Assembly: GCF_001570485.1 (NCBI RefSeq)
Contig: NZ_BCTA01000036.1
Span: 372,001-436,000 of the forward strand
Reading direction: 5' to 3'
DNA length: 64,000 nucleotides
Source of the DNA: Mycolicibacterium novocastrense
GTDB taxonomy: Bacteria > Actinomycetota > Actinomycetes > Mycobacteriales > Mycobacteriaceae
Shown here: piece after piece, positions 7,859 to 15,223 of the stretch
Position numbering within the stretch: the first letter of the stretch is position 1
Layout: each line of letters begins with the position of its first letter
Notes under the pieces: generated by a model
What the model saw: the letters and a program-made list of their open reading frames with translations, nothing else
Database searches by the model: none
Told to the model about the DNA's origin: nothing
Program-made: the position numbers and the translations under genes

Positions 7859-8914
7859 ATGCCAACGGAGGCAGCAGTCAAAGCGGAAGAGGCCTTGATC
7901 CACGTCCTGTGGATCAACGCCGGATTGAGTTGTGACGGAGATTCGGTGGCGTTGACTGCCGCCACCCAGCCCAGCATCGAGGAGATCGCCCTCGGCGCTC
8001 TTCCCGGGCTGCCCAGAATCGCCGTCCATTGGCCCCTGATCGATTTCGAGTGCGGGCCGAACGGTGGCGCCGACGATTTTCTCGAATGGTTCTTCAAGGC
8101 CGACCGGGGTGAACTGGAACCATTCGTTCTGGTCGTCGAGGGGTCCATCCCGAACGAGAAGATCAAGGCCGAAGGCTACTGGTGCGGATTCGGCAACGAT
8201 CCGGCCACCGGCCAACCGATGACCACCAGCGAGTGGCTGGATCGGCTGGCGCCCAAGGCCACTGCCGTCGTCGCGGTCGGAACGTGCGCCACCTACGGCG
8301 GCATCCACGCGATGGCGGGCAATCCCACCGGCGCCATGGGTGTCCCGGACTACCTCGGCTGGGACTGGAAGACCAAGGCCGGCATTCCGATCGTCTGCGT
8401 ACCGGGATGTCCGATCCAACCCGACAACCTCGCCGAGACGCTGACCTACCTGCTGTACATGGCCACGGATCAGGCTCCGATGATCCCCCTCGACGATGCG
8501 CTACGGCCCCAGTGGCTGTTCGGCGCAACCGTGCACGAGGGTTGTGACCGAGCCGGGTACTACGAACAGGGCGATTTCGCGACCGAGTACGGATCGCCGA
8601 AATGCATTGTCAAACTGGGTTGCTGGGGTCCGGTCGTCAAGTGCAACGTACCCAAGCGCGGCTGGATCAACGGAATCGGCGGCTGCCCGAACGTGGGTGG
8701 CATATGCATCGGCTGCACCATGCCCGGATTCCCCGACAAATTCATGCCGTTCATGGACGAACCCCCCGGTGGCAAGGTGTCCACCGCGGCGTCGGGCCTG
8801 TACGGGTCGGTGATCCGCAGCCTGCGCCATATCACCGGCCGCACCGTCGACAAAGAGCCGAAGTGGCGCCATCGCGGCACGCAACTCACGACCGGAGCGA
8901 CCCGCACCTGGTAG
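7859..8914 (+). CDS. hhyS: Group 1h [NiFe]-hydrogenase small subunit
   Basis: Electron-transfer subunit carrying the iron-sulfur clusters, 351 residues. There is no Tat signal peptide, as expected for the actinobacterial high-affinity group 1h enzyme. The first cluster ligand motif is Cys25-x-x-Asp28 (LSCDGDS) instead of the usual CxxC, fitting the three-Cys/one-Asp proximal cluster described for this group. Other ligand-bearing segments are VGTCATYGG, VPGCPIQP, HEGCDRAGYY, CWGPVVKC and GGICIGCTMPGFPDKF. AGGAAG precedes the ATG. The symbol rests on family resemblance and the recA-linked position known for Hyd2 in M. smegmatis. Confidence 0.93.
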   Translation: MPTEAAVKAEEALIHVLWINAGLSCDGDSVALTAATQPSIEEIALGALPGLPRIAVHWPLIDFECGPNGGADDFLEWFFKADRGELEPFVLVVEGSIPNEKIKAEGYWCGFGNDPATGQPMTTSEWLDRLAPKATAVVAVGTCATYGGIHAMAGNPTGAMGVPDYLGWDWKTKAGIPIVCVPGCPIQPDNLAETLTYLLYMATDQAPMIPLDDALRPQWLFGATVHEGCDRAGYYEQGDFATEYGSPKCIVKLGCWGPVVKCNVPKRGWINGIGGCPNVGGICIGCTMPGFPDKFMPFMDEPPGGKVSTAASGLYGSVIRSLRHITGRTVDKEPKWRHRGTQLTTGATRTW

Positions 8915-9001
8915 GTGTGGCTCGTCGGAGGGCGCGCAGGCGTGCTTTCGGTCTCCGAAATGTCCTGTGACGCTTCTCATCTGAAGAAAGAGAAGAGTTC
9001 G

Positions 9002-10798
9002 ATGACAACCATCATCCCCGAGCCGTCACACGTGAAGCGCGACCCCGGCCAACTGGTGGAGATGGCGTGGGATCCCATCACCCGGATCGTCGGTAGCCTC
9101 GGCATCTACACCAAGATCGACTTCGACAATCGCGAGGTCGTCGAGTGTCACAGCACCTCGTCGATCTTCCGCGGTTACTCGATCTTCATGAAGGGCAAGG
9201 ATCCTCGCGACGCGCACTTCATCACGAGCCGCATCTGCGGCATCTGCGGTGACAACCATGCGACGTGCTCGTGCTACTGCCAGAACATGGCCTACGGTGT
9301 CAAGCCGCCACATCTCGGCGAGTGGCTGATCAACCTCGGTGAAGCCGCCGAGTACATGTTCGACCACAACATCTTCCAGGAGAACCTGGTCGGCGTCGAC
9401 TACTGCGAGAAGATGGTCTCCGAGACCAATCCCAGTGTGCTGGCCAAGGCGGAGAACACCCAGGCCCCGCATGCGGACATGCACGGCTACCGCACGATCG
9501 CCGAGATCATGCGTGCGCTCAATCCTTTCACCGGCGAATTCTACCGCGAGGCCCTGCAGGTCAGTCGGTGGACGCGAGAGATGTTCTGCCTCATGGAGGG
9601 TCGACACGTCCATCCGTCGACGCTGTATCCCGGCGGTATCGGTACCACCGCGACGGTCCAGTTGATGACCGACTACATGACGCGGCTGATGCGCTACGTC
9701 GAGTTCATGAAGAAGGTCGTGCCCATGCACGACGACCTCTTCGACTTCTTCTACGAAGCGCTTCCCGGCTACGACCAGGTCGGCTTGCGCCGCACGCTGC
9801 TGGGCTGCTGGGGCTCGTTCCAGGACCCCGAGGTGTGCAACTTCGAGTACAAGGACATGGAGCGTTGGGGCGACGCGATGTTCGTCACGCCCGGTGTGGT
9901 GATCGACGGGAAGCTGCACACCCACTCGCTGGTCGACATCAACCTCGGCATCCGAATCCTGTTGGGCCACTCGTACTACGACGACTGGACCGACCAGGAG
10001 ATGTTCGTCAAGACCGATCCCCTCGGCAATCCGATCGACCGGCGCCATCCCTGGAACCAGCACACCAATCCCCGGCCGCAGAAACGCGACTTCGACGGCA
10101 ACTACAGCTGGGTGATGGCGCCGCGCTGGTTCGACGGCACGGATCACCTGGCGCTCGACACCGGCGGCGGTCCGTTGGCGCGGCTGTGGTCCACCGCACT
10201 CGCCGGACTGGTCGACATCGGCTATGTGAAGGCGACCGGCCAGAGCGTGCAGATCAACCTGCCCAAGACGGCCCTAAAGGGTCCGGTCGAACTCGAGTGG
10301 AGGATCCCGCAGTACGGCAGCAACACCCTCGAACGCAACCGCGCCAGGACGTATTTCCAGGCCTACGCGGCCGCCTGCGCCCTGCACTTCGCGGAGAAGG
10401 CGTTGACCGAGATTCGAGCCGGCCGGACCAAGACCTGGGAGAAGTTCGAGGTGCCCGACGAAGGCATCGGCTGTGGGTTCACCGAGGCGGTCCGCGGAGT
10501 CCTCAGCCACCACATGGTGATTCGCGACGGCAAGATCGCGAACTATCACCCCTATCCGCCGACGCCGTGGAACGCCAACCCCCGGGACAGCTACGGCACA
10601 CCGGGACCCTACGAGGACGCGGTCCAAGGCCAGCCCATCTTCGAGGAGAACGACAGGGAGCATTTCAAGGGCATCGACGTCATGCGCACGGTGCGCAGTT
10701 TCGACCCGTGTCTGCCGTGCGGCGTGCACATGTACCTGGGTAAGGGGAAGTCACTCGACCTGCTGCACTCCCCCACCCAGACCGTCACCGGGGAATAG
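9002..10798 (+). CDS. hhyL: Group 1h [NiFe]-hydrogenase large subunit precursor
   Basis: Catalytic H2-oxidising subunit, 598 residues. The NiFe ligands are Cys79 and Cys82 in SRICGICGDNHATC and Cys570 and Cys573 in DPCLPCGVH. The 22 residues after His576 form the C-terminal extension removed by the maturation endopeptidase. The ATG at 9002 is chosen because AAGAAAGAGAAG precedes it and the family N-terminus begins nearby (MAWDPITRIVGSLGIYTKI); the frame is open further upstream but without a plausible start. Expected role: oxidation of atmospheric H2 to feed respiration during starvation (established for mycobacterial Hhy, inferred here). Confidence 0.95.
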   Translation: MTTIIPEPSHVKRDPGQLVEMAWDPITRIVGSLGIYTKIDFDNREVVECHSTSSIFRGYSIFMKGKDPRDAHFITSRICGICGDNHATCSCYCQNMAYGVKPPHLGEWLINLGEAAEYMFDHNIFQENLVGVDYCEKMVSETNPSVLAKAENTQAPHADMHGYRTIAEIMRALNPFTGEFYREALQVSRWTREMFCLMEGRHVHPSTLYPGGIGTTATVQLMTDYMTRLMRYVEFMKKVVPMHDDLFDFFYEALPGYDQVGLRRTLLGCWGSFQDPEVCNFEYKDMERWGDAMFVTPGVVIDGKLHTHSLVDINLGIRILLGHSYYDDWTDQEMFVKTDPLGNPIDRRHPWNQHTNPRPQKRDFDGNYSWVMAPRWFDGTDHLALDTGGGPLARLWSTALAGLVDIGYVKATGQSVQINLPKTALKGPVELEWRIPQYGSNTLERNRARTYFQAYAAACALHFAEKALTEIRAGRTKTWEKFEVPDEGIGCGFTEAVRGVLSHHMVIRDGKIANYHPYPPTPWNANPRDSYGTPGPYEDAVQGQPIFEENDREHFKGIDVMRTVRSFDPCLPCGVHMYLGKGKSLDLLHSPTQTVTGE

Positions 10799-10801
10799 GG
10801 A

Positions 10802-11737
10802 ATGGCCCCGCCGATCCGAGACGACGCGCAGTGGCGTACGGCGGGCGACCGAATACAGGCCCTGCTTGACGCGTCCGCCGCGGGCGGCCCCGCCGCGCAC
10901 GAGCGCGCGGTCCAACTCGTCGGTGAGGTGACCGACCTCTACGGCGCCGCACTCGAACGGATCCTGCGGATCGCGGTGAGCGCCGACGCCACGCTGGCCG
11001 AACGACTGGCCGGCGATGACCTCGTCGCCAGCCTGCTGCTCGTCCACGGGTTGCACCCGCACGACATCCATCGGCGCGTCGAGGATGCCCTCGACAGGGT
11101 CCGGCCGTATCTCGGCTCGCACGGCGGCGACGTGGCACTCCTCGAAACAGTCCACGTCCCAGACGGATTCACCGTTCGCCTGCAATTCTCTGGCAGCTGC
11201 AAGAGCTGCCCCTCGTCGGCGGTCACCCTGGAGTTGACCGTCGAGGACGCCGTCCGGGCGGCGGCTCCGGAAGTCACCGCGATCGAGGTGGTCGCGCCGC
11301 CGTCGAGCCCGACGGTGATTCCGCCGGCGACGCTCTTCAGCCGCGTCCAGCAGCGCGCGCCCAGGCATGCGTCGTGGCACCACGTGCCCGAATTCGCGGA
11401 CCTGACGCCCGGCGAGGTCGGCGGATTCTCGGTGGCGGGAACCACCGTGCTGGCGTGCCGCATCGGCGACGAAATGTTCGCCTATCGCGACCGCTGCGGT
11501 GTCTGCCGCGAGTCGCTGGCCGGGGCCGCGCTACACCGCCGCATGGGGTCTCCCCCCGGCGATGCGGTGCTGCGCTGCCCGCGCTGCCACGCCCATTTCG
11601 ACGTCGTGCACGCCGGGGCCTGCGTCGACGAGGGAGCCGACCCGCTCGCTCACCTGGAGCCGATCCCGCTGCTGGCGCGCGACGGCGTGTTGTCGATCGC
11701 GATGGCCGCGCAGCCCACCGAGGCGGGTGTGGCATGA
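10802..11737 (+). CDS. NifU-domain / Rieske-like fusion protein of the hydrogenase cluster
   Basis: 311 residues. Residues about 90-165 resemble the NifU C-terminal Fe-S scaffold, with RPYLGSHGGDVALLE and the ligand pair Cys133/Cys136 in GSCKSCPSS. Residues about 193-300 resemble a Rieske [2Fe-2S] ferredoxin (HVPEFADLTPGEVGGF through CPRCHAHFDV). The usual His ligands are not at their positions: the two ligand loops read C232-G-V-C235 and C259-P-R-C262-H. A likely role is electron transfer from, or cluster delivery to, the hydrogenase; this is inference. It starts three bases after the large subunit and overlaps the next gene by four. Confidence 0.8.
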   Translation: MAPPIRDDAQWRTAGDRIQALLDASAAGGPAAHERAVQLVGEVTDLYGAALERILRIAVSADATLAERLAGDDLVASLLLVHGLHPHDIHRRVEDALDRVRPYLGSHGGDVALLETVHVPDGFTVRLQFSGSCKSCPSSAVTLELTVEDAVRAAAPEVTAIEVVAPPSSPTVIPPATLFSRVQQRAPRHASWHHVPEFADLTPGEVGGFSVAGTTVLACRIGDEMFAYRDRCGVCRESLAGAALHRRMGSPPGDAVLRCPRCHAHFDVVHAGACVDEGADPLAHLEPIPLLARDGVLSIAMAAQPTEAGVA

Positions 11738-12375
11738 CCAGCGCGTACGACGTGCTCGCGATGATCCGGGCCAACCGCGGGGTCCCCGCGCCCGCCGGTG
11801 AACGCTGTGAGATGTGCACCGAAACGATCGCCGATGAGCACCAGCACGTCGTGAATGTCGAAGCGCGGGCGCTGATGTGCGTGTGCCGCGGCTGTTATCT
11901 GCTGTTCACCGACACCAGGGCCGCGCTCCGCTATCGCGCGGTCCCCGACCGCTGGTTGTCCTTCCCGGGATTCGGGATGGACCGCCGGGATTGGCAGCGT
12001 CTTCAGATCCCGGTCGCGCTGGCGTTCTTTTTCCGCAACTCGAGCCTGGATCGCATGGCCGCCTTCTATCCCGGGCCGGCGGGCGCGACCGAGTCCGAAC
12101 TGGACCTCTCCGCGTGGGACGGTGTGCGTGCGGCGGACCCGCGGGTGGACCTGCTCGCCGACGACACCGAGGCCCTGCTCGTGCTGGTGCCCGACGACGA
12201 CAGCCAAGATCCGGAATGCTTTCTGGTGCCCATCGACGCCTGCTACGAGTTCGTCGGCAGGCTGCGCCGGCTGTGGCGCGGATTCGACGGCGGCCAGCAG
12301 GTGCGCGAATACGTTCAGGACTTCTTCGAGCACGTGCGTAACCGGGCGAAGGTGGTGGCGCCGTGCCAGAGCTGA
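11734..12375 (+). CDS. Hydrogenase-cluster protein with Cys-rich N-terminus (DUF5947-like)
   Basis: 213 residues, no biochemical function known to me. The ATG at 11734 overlaps the previous stop (ATGA). Near the N-terminus a probable metal site is visible: CEMC at residues 25-28 and CVCRGC at 49-54. The remainder is acidic and soluble, with PDRWLSFPGFGMD and a C-terminal helix VREYVQDFFEHVRNRAK. I recall this family as DUF5947, found with group 1h hydrogenases. It overlaps the following gene by 13 bases. A role in assembly or electron transfer is only inferred from position. Confidence 0.7.
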   Translation: MTSAYDVLAMIRANRGVPAPAGERCEMCTETIADEHQHVVNVEARALMCVCRGCYLLFTDTRAALRYRAVPDRWLSFPGFGMDRRDWQRLQIPVALAFFFRNSSLDRMAAFYPGPAGATESELDLSAWDGVRAADPRVDLLADDTEALLVLVPDDDSQDPECFLVPIDACYEFVGRLRRLWRGFDGGQQVREYVQDFFEHVRNRAKVVAPCQS

Positions 12376-13007
12376 CCTTCGCCGTGCTCGACATCCGCGC
12401 CGAACCGTACGCGGTCACACCGGTGCTCACCGCCCGGATCGGTATCGCTTCCGACGGTGACGACCCCGTGCACGCCATCGCGCTGCGCTGCCAGGTTCGC
12501 ATCGAACCGTTGCGTCGCCGATACTCCGATGACGAGGCGCTCGGACTGCTCGACCTGTTCGGCCCCCGCGAACGCTGGGACACCACACAACACAACTTCC
12601 TCTGGCAACATGCCAGCACCATGGTGCCGGGATTCACCGGAACCACGCAGGTCGACCTGCCGCTCGAGTGCACCTACGACCTCGAGGTGACGGCGGCGAA
12701 ATACTTCCATGCACTGCATGACGGCACGATTCCGCTCCAATTCCTTTTCAGTGGAACAATTTTCACCCGCGGTGAGAAGAACCTGCGCGTGCAGCAGGTT
12801 CCCTGGGATCGCGAGGACCGCTACGACATGCCCGTGTCGACGTGGCGTGACCTAATGCGCGTGCACTACCCCAACACGGGTTGGCTGCGGCTGGGTCACG
12901 ACACCATCGCTGCGCTGTCGGAGTTCAAATCAGCCCGCGGCCTTCTGGGTTACGACGACGCGATCACCTCGCTACTGGCCGTTCACACCGCTGAGGAGAT
13001 TCGATGA
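12363..13007 (+). CDS. Hydrogenase-cluster protein (DUF6084-like)
   Basis: 214 residues, soluble, no signal peptide or obvious metal motif. The GTG at 12363 lies inside the preceding gene. Predicted beta-rich content is suggested by alternating hydrophobic segments (LTARIGIASDGD, QVDLPLECTYDLEV, IPLQFLFSGTIF). I recall DUF6084 for this family, which travels with actinobacterial hydrogenases. Function is unknown; a structural or accessory subunit is possible. Confidence 0.65.
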   Translation: MPELTFAVLDIRAEPYAVTPVLTARIGIASDGDDPVHAIALRCQVRIEPLRRRYSDDEALGLLDLFGPRERWDTTQHNFLWQHASTMVPGFTGTTQVDLPLECTYDLEVTAAKYFHALHDGTIPLQFLFSGTIFTRGEKNLRVQQVPWDREDRYDMPVSTWRDLMRVHYPNTGWLRLGHDTIAALSEFKSARGLLGYDDAITSLLAVHTAEEIR

Positions 13008-14341
13008 CCGCAGACTGGGATCACGCCCGAGCCGTCGCGGACGCGGTGCTCTACGAGGGTTACCTGCTGTACCCCTACCGCGCCAGCTCGCGCAAGAACC
13101 AGTCCCGTTGGCAATTCGGCGTTCTCGGACCGAGCGGCGCCGCGGAGGCCGCCATCGGCGAAGACGCCTCGCTGTCCACCCAGGTTCTGTTGACCCCGCA
13201 CGGCATCCCGATGGTCACCGGTGTGTTGCGCTTTCTGCAGCTGCAGCGCCGCAGTGTCGAACGCGACGCCGGCGGCGGACGGTTCGAACCGGTCGACGAA
13301 CTGCGTTCGGGAACCGACGCATGGGTCAGCTGGGACGAAGCCGTCGAGTACGAGATCCCGATCGACCCGTTCCCGGTCATGAGCCTGCCTGCCACACTGG
13401 ACATCTCGGTTCCCTCGGCGAGGGAGATCGAGCCCATCGCGGGCGGCAGGCTGGTGCGGACGCGCCGCGAGCTGAGCGGCCGACTCGCCATCTCCGCCGA
13501 GCAGGACGGTGACTTGCTGCGACTCACGTTCGATGTATGCAACACCGCTGCACCGGCCGGCGACAAGGACGAGGCGATCGCCGTATCACTGATCGGGACC
13601 CACCTGTTGCTGGAGGTGGCCGACGGTGAATTCGTCTCCCTGCTCGAACCGCCGGAGGGGGCCTCCGACGCCGTGGCGCGGTGCCGCCAGCACCGCTGCT
13701 TTCCGGTGCTGGCAGGCCCGGCGCCGCATCGGGATCTCGTGCTCGCGTCACCGATCATCCTCTACGACCACCCCGAGATCGCCGAGCAGAGCAAGGGTGC
13801 GCTCTACGACTCGACCGAGATCGACGAGATCCTGACGCTGCGCATCATGACGATGACCGACGACGAGAAAGCACAGGCCCGCGCCACCGATCAACGCGCC
13901 GCGGCGATCATCGATCGCTGCGACTCGATGTCACCCGAGGCGATGCTCAATCTGCACGGCGTGCTGCGGGACCCGCATGCGCCCAATGGGGAACCGGACC
14001 TGATCCCGCAGATCCCGACCGGCATCGAGTGGTGGGACCCGATGGCCGATACGGCGGTGCGGCCGGACTCGGATGCCGTGCTCGTCAACGACACTCGCGT
14101 CGCCCGTGGCAGCCGTGTGCGGTTGCACCCGTCCCGGCGGGCCGACGCGCAGGACGTGTTCTACGCCGACAAGATCGCGCGCGTCACCTCGGTGCACGAG
14201 GACGTCGATGGCGAGCACCATATCGGCGTCGTCATCGAGGACGATCCCGGTGCCGAACTGCACGACTGGTACGGCCGCTACCTGTACTTTGCACCCGACG
14301 AGGTCGAACCTCTGGTTGAAGGGAGTCCGCAATGGAAGTGA
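13004..14341 (+). CDS. Uncharacterised 445-residue protein of the hydrogenase cluster
   Basis: I do not recognise a named family. The protein starts MTADWDHARAVADAVLYEGYLLYPYR, is rich in acidic residues, has no membrane segments and no Cys-based metal motif (few cysteines). Its last 100 residues (RVRLHPSRRADAQDVFY onward, YLYFAPDEVEPL) look like a separate small beta domain. It overlaps the DUF6084-like gene by four bases and the next small gene by ten, so translation is coupled to the hydrogenase operon. A scaffold or subunit role would be inference. Confidence 0.7.
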   Translation: MTADWDHARAVADAVLYEGYLLYPYRASSRKNQSRWQFGVLGPSGAAEAAIGEDASLSTQVLLTPHGIPMVTGVLRFLQLQRRSVERDAGGGRFEPVDELRSGTDAWVSWDEAVEYEIPIDPFPVMSLPATLDISVPSAREIEPIAGGRLVRTRRELSGRLAISAEQDGDLLRLTFDVCNTAAPAGDKDEAIAVSLIGTHLLLEVADGEFVSLLEPPEGASDAVARCRQHRCFPVLAGPAPHRDLVLASPIILYDHPEIAEQSKGALYDSTEIDEILTLRIMTMTDDEKAQARATDQRAAAIIDRCDSMSPEAMLNLHGVLRDPHAPNGEPDLIPQIPTGIEWWDPMADTAVRPDSDAVLVNDTRVARGSRVRLHPSRRADAQDVFYADKIARVTSVHEDVDGEHHIGVVIEDDPGAELHDWYGRYLYFAPDEVEPLVEGSPQWK

Positions 14342-14451
14342 TCGGCTGGATCGCGGTAGGTGTCGTCGCGGTGGTGGCCGTGGCGGCGGCGGTGGTGGGC
14401 ATCCGCTCCGTGCCGGATGCGCGGCGCTACATGAGAATGCGCCGGATGTGA
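14332..14451 (+). CDS. 39-residue single-span membrane protein
   Basis: The ATG at 14332 is preceded by GAAGGGAG. It encodes 39 residues: one hydrophobic helix (IAVGVVAVVAVAAAVVGI) followed by a basic tail ending RRYMRMRRM. It overlaps the previous gene by ten bases in another frame. It may belong to a family of tiny proteins in hydrogenase loci (I recall DUF6893, low certainty). It could anchor the otherwise soluble hydrogenase at the membrane or near quinone. Confidence 0.6.
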   Translation: MEVIGWIAVGVVAVVAVAAAVVGIRSVPDARRYMRMRRM

Positions 14452-14467
14452 CGGCGAGGGAGGTGTC

Positions 14468-14956
14468 CTGATCCCCCGAATTCTGGTAGCCGGGCTCGGC
14501 AACATCTTCCTCGGTGACGACGGCTTCGGCCCCGAGGTGATGCGCCGCGTGCCGGCCGACCTCGCCGGACCACACGTTGCGGTCACCGATTACGGGATCG
14601 GCGGCATGCACCTCGCCTACGACCTGCTCGACGGCTGCGACGCCCTGGTCCTGGTCGACGCCATCCCGAATCGCGGCACGCCGGGCACGCTCCACGTGTT
14701 CGAGGCCGACCTCGACAACGCCCGGTCCGCAACCGGTTTGGATGCGCACGCGATGGACCCCGCGGCGGTGTTCGCCAGCCTCAACGCGCTCGGCGGCACC
14801 CCGCCCTTCACCGTGGTGATCGGCTGCGAAGTCGACCGCATCGACGAGGGTATCGGGCTATCGGATGCCGTTGCGGCGGCCGTGCCGGAGGCGGTCCGGG
14901 TGATCGGCGAGGTGGTCGACGGACTGTTGGCCCGCGTCTCGGTGGCGGAGGGCTGA
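14468..14956 (+). CDS. Hydrogenase maturation endopeptidase (HyaD/HybD family)
   Basis: Nickel-dependent protease that trims the C-terminal extension of the large subunit. 162 residues if the CTG at 14468 is used. This upstream start is preferred over the ATG at 14537 because it retains the essential N-terminal motif VAGLGNIFLGDDGFG and has GGGAGG upstream. Other expected metal-site regions are visible: Asp in LVLVDAIP and His in DAHAMDPA, plus VVIGCEVD. Placement beside hypC and its matching substrate His576-Met577 in the large subunit support the role. Confidence 0.85.
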   Translation: MIPRILVAGLGNIFLGDDGFGPEVMRRVPADLAGPHVAVTDYGIGGMHLAYDLLDGCDALVLVDAIPNRGTPGTLHVFEADLDNARSATGLDAHAMDPAAVFASLNALGGTPPFTVVIGCEVDRIDEGIGLSDAVAAAVPEAVRVIGEVVDGLLARVSVAEG

Positions 14957-14959
14957 CGG

Positions 14960-15223
14960 GTGTGTCTGGGAATTCCGGGGCGGGTCGTGACGATGCTGGA
15001 GGGCTACGGCGATCAGCTGGCCCTCGTCGACGTGGCGGGTGAGCACCGCAAGGTCAACGTCGGCATGCTCCCCGAGGAGACGTTCGCACCGGGCGACTGG
15101 GTCATCATCCACATGGGCTTCGTGGTGGAGAAGACCGACAAGGCAGGGGCCGACGCGGCGCTCGCGGGTCTGCAGTTGATGGGCAGCGGCGAACCTGGTC
15201 CGGACCTCGGGGATTTGCCATGA
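14960..15223 (+). CDS. hypC: Hydrogenase assembly chaperone HypC, first copy
   Basis: Carrier of the Fe(CN)2CO fragment and chaperone of the large subunit, 87 residues. The GTG start gives the diagnostic MCLGIPGRV, whose Cys2 binds the iron fragment and HypD. The middle section PGDWVIIHMGFVVEKTD is typical. It overlaps hypF by four bases. A second hypC sits next to hypD at 20750. Confidence 0.93.
   Translation: MCLGIPGRVVTMLEGYGDQLALVDVAGEHRKVNVGMLPEETFAPGDWVIIHMGFVVEKTDKAGADAALAGLQLMGSGEPGPDLGDLP

Noticed and set aside
9026-10147. Open frame antisense to the hydrogenase large subunit
   Set aside because: Shadow of a certain gene with typical His/Arg/Val-rich artefact composition.
7859-10798. 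Assignment of the hydrogenase as the Huc (group 2a) enzyme
   Set aside because: Linkage to recA, the CxxD proximal motif and the accessory gene set fit the group 1h Hhy type better. A phylogeny of the large subunit would decide.
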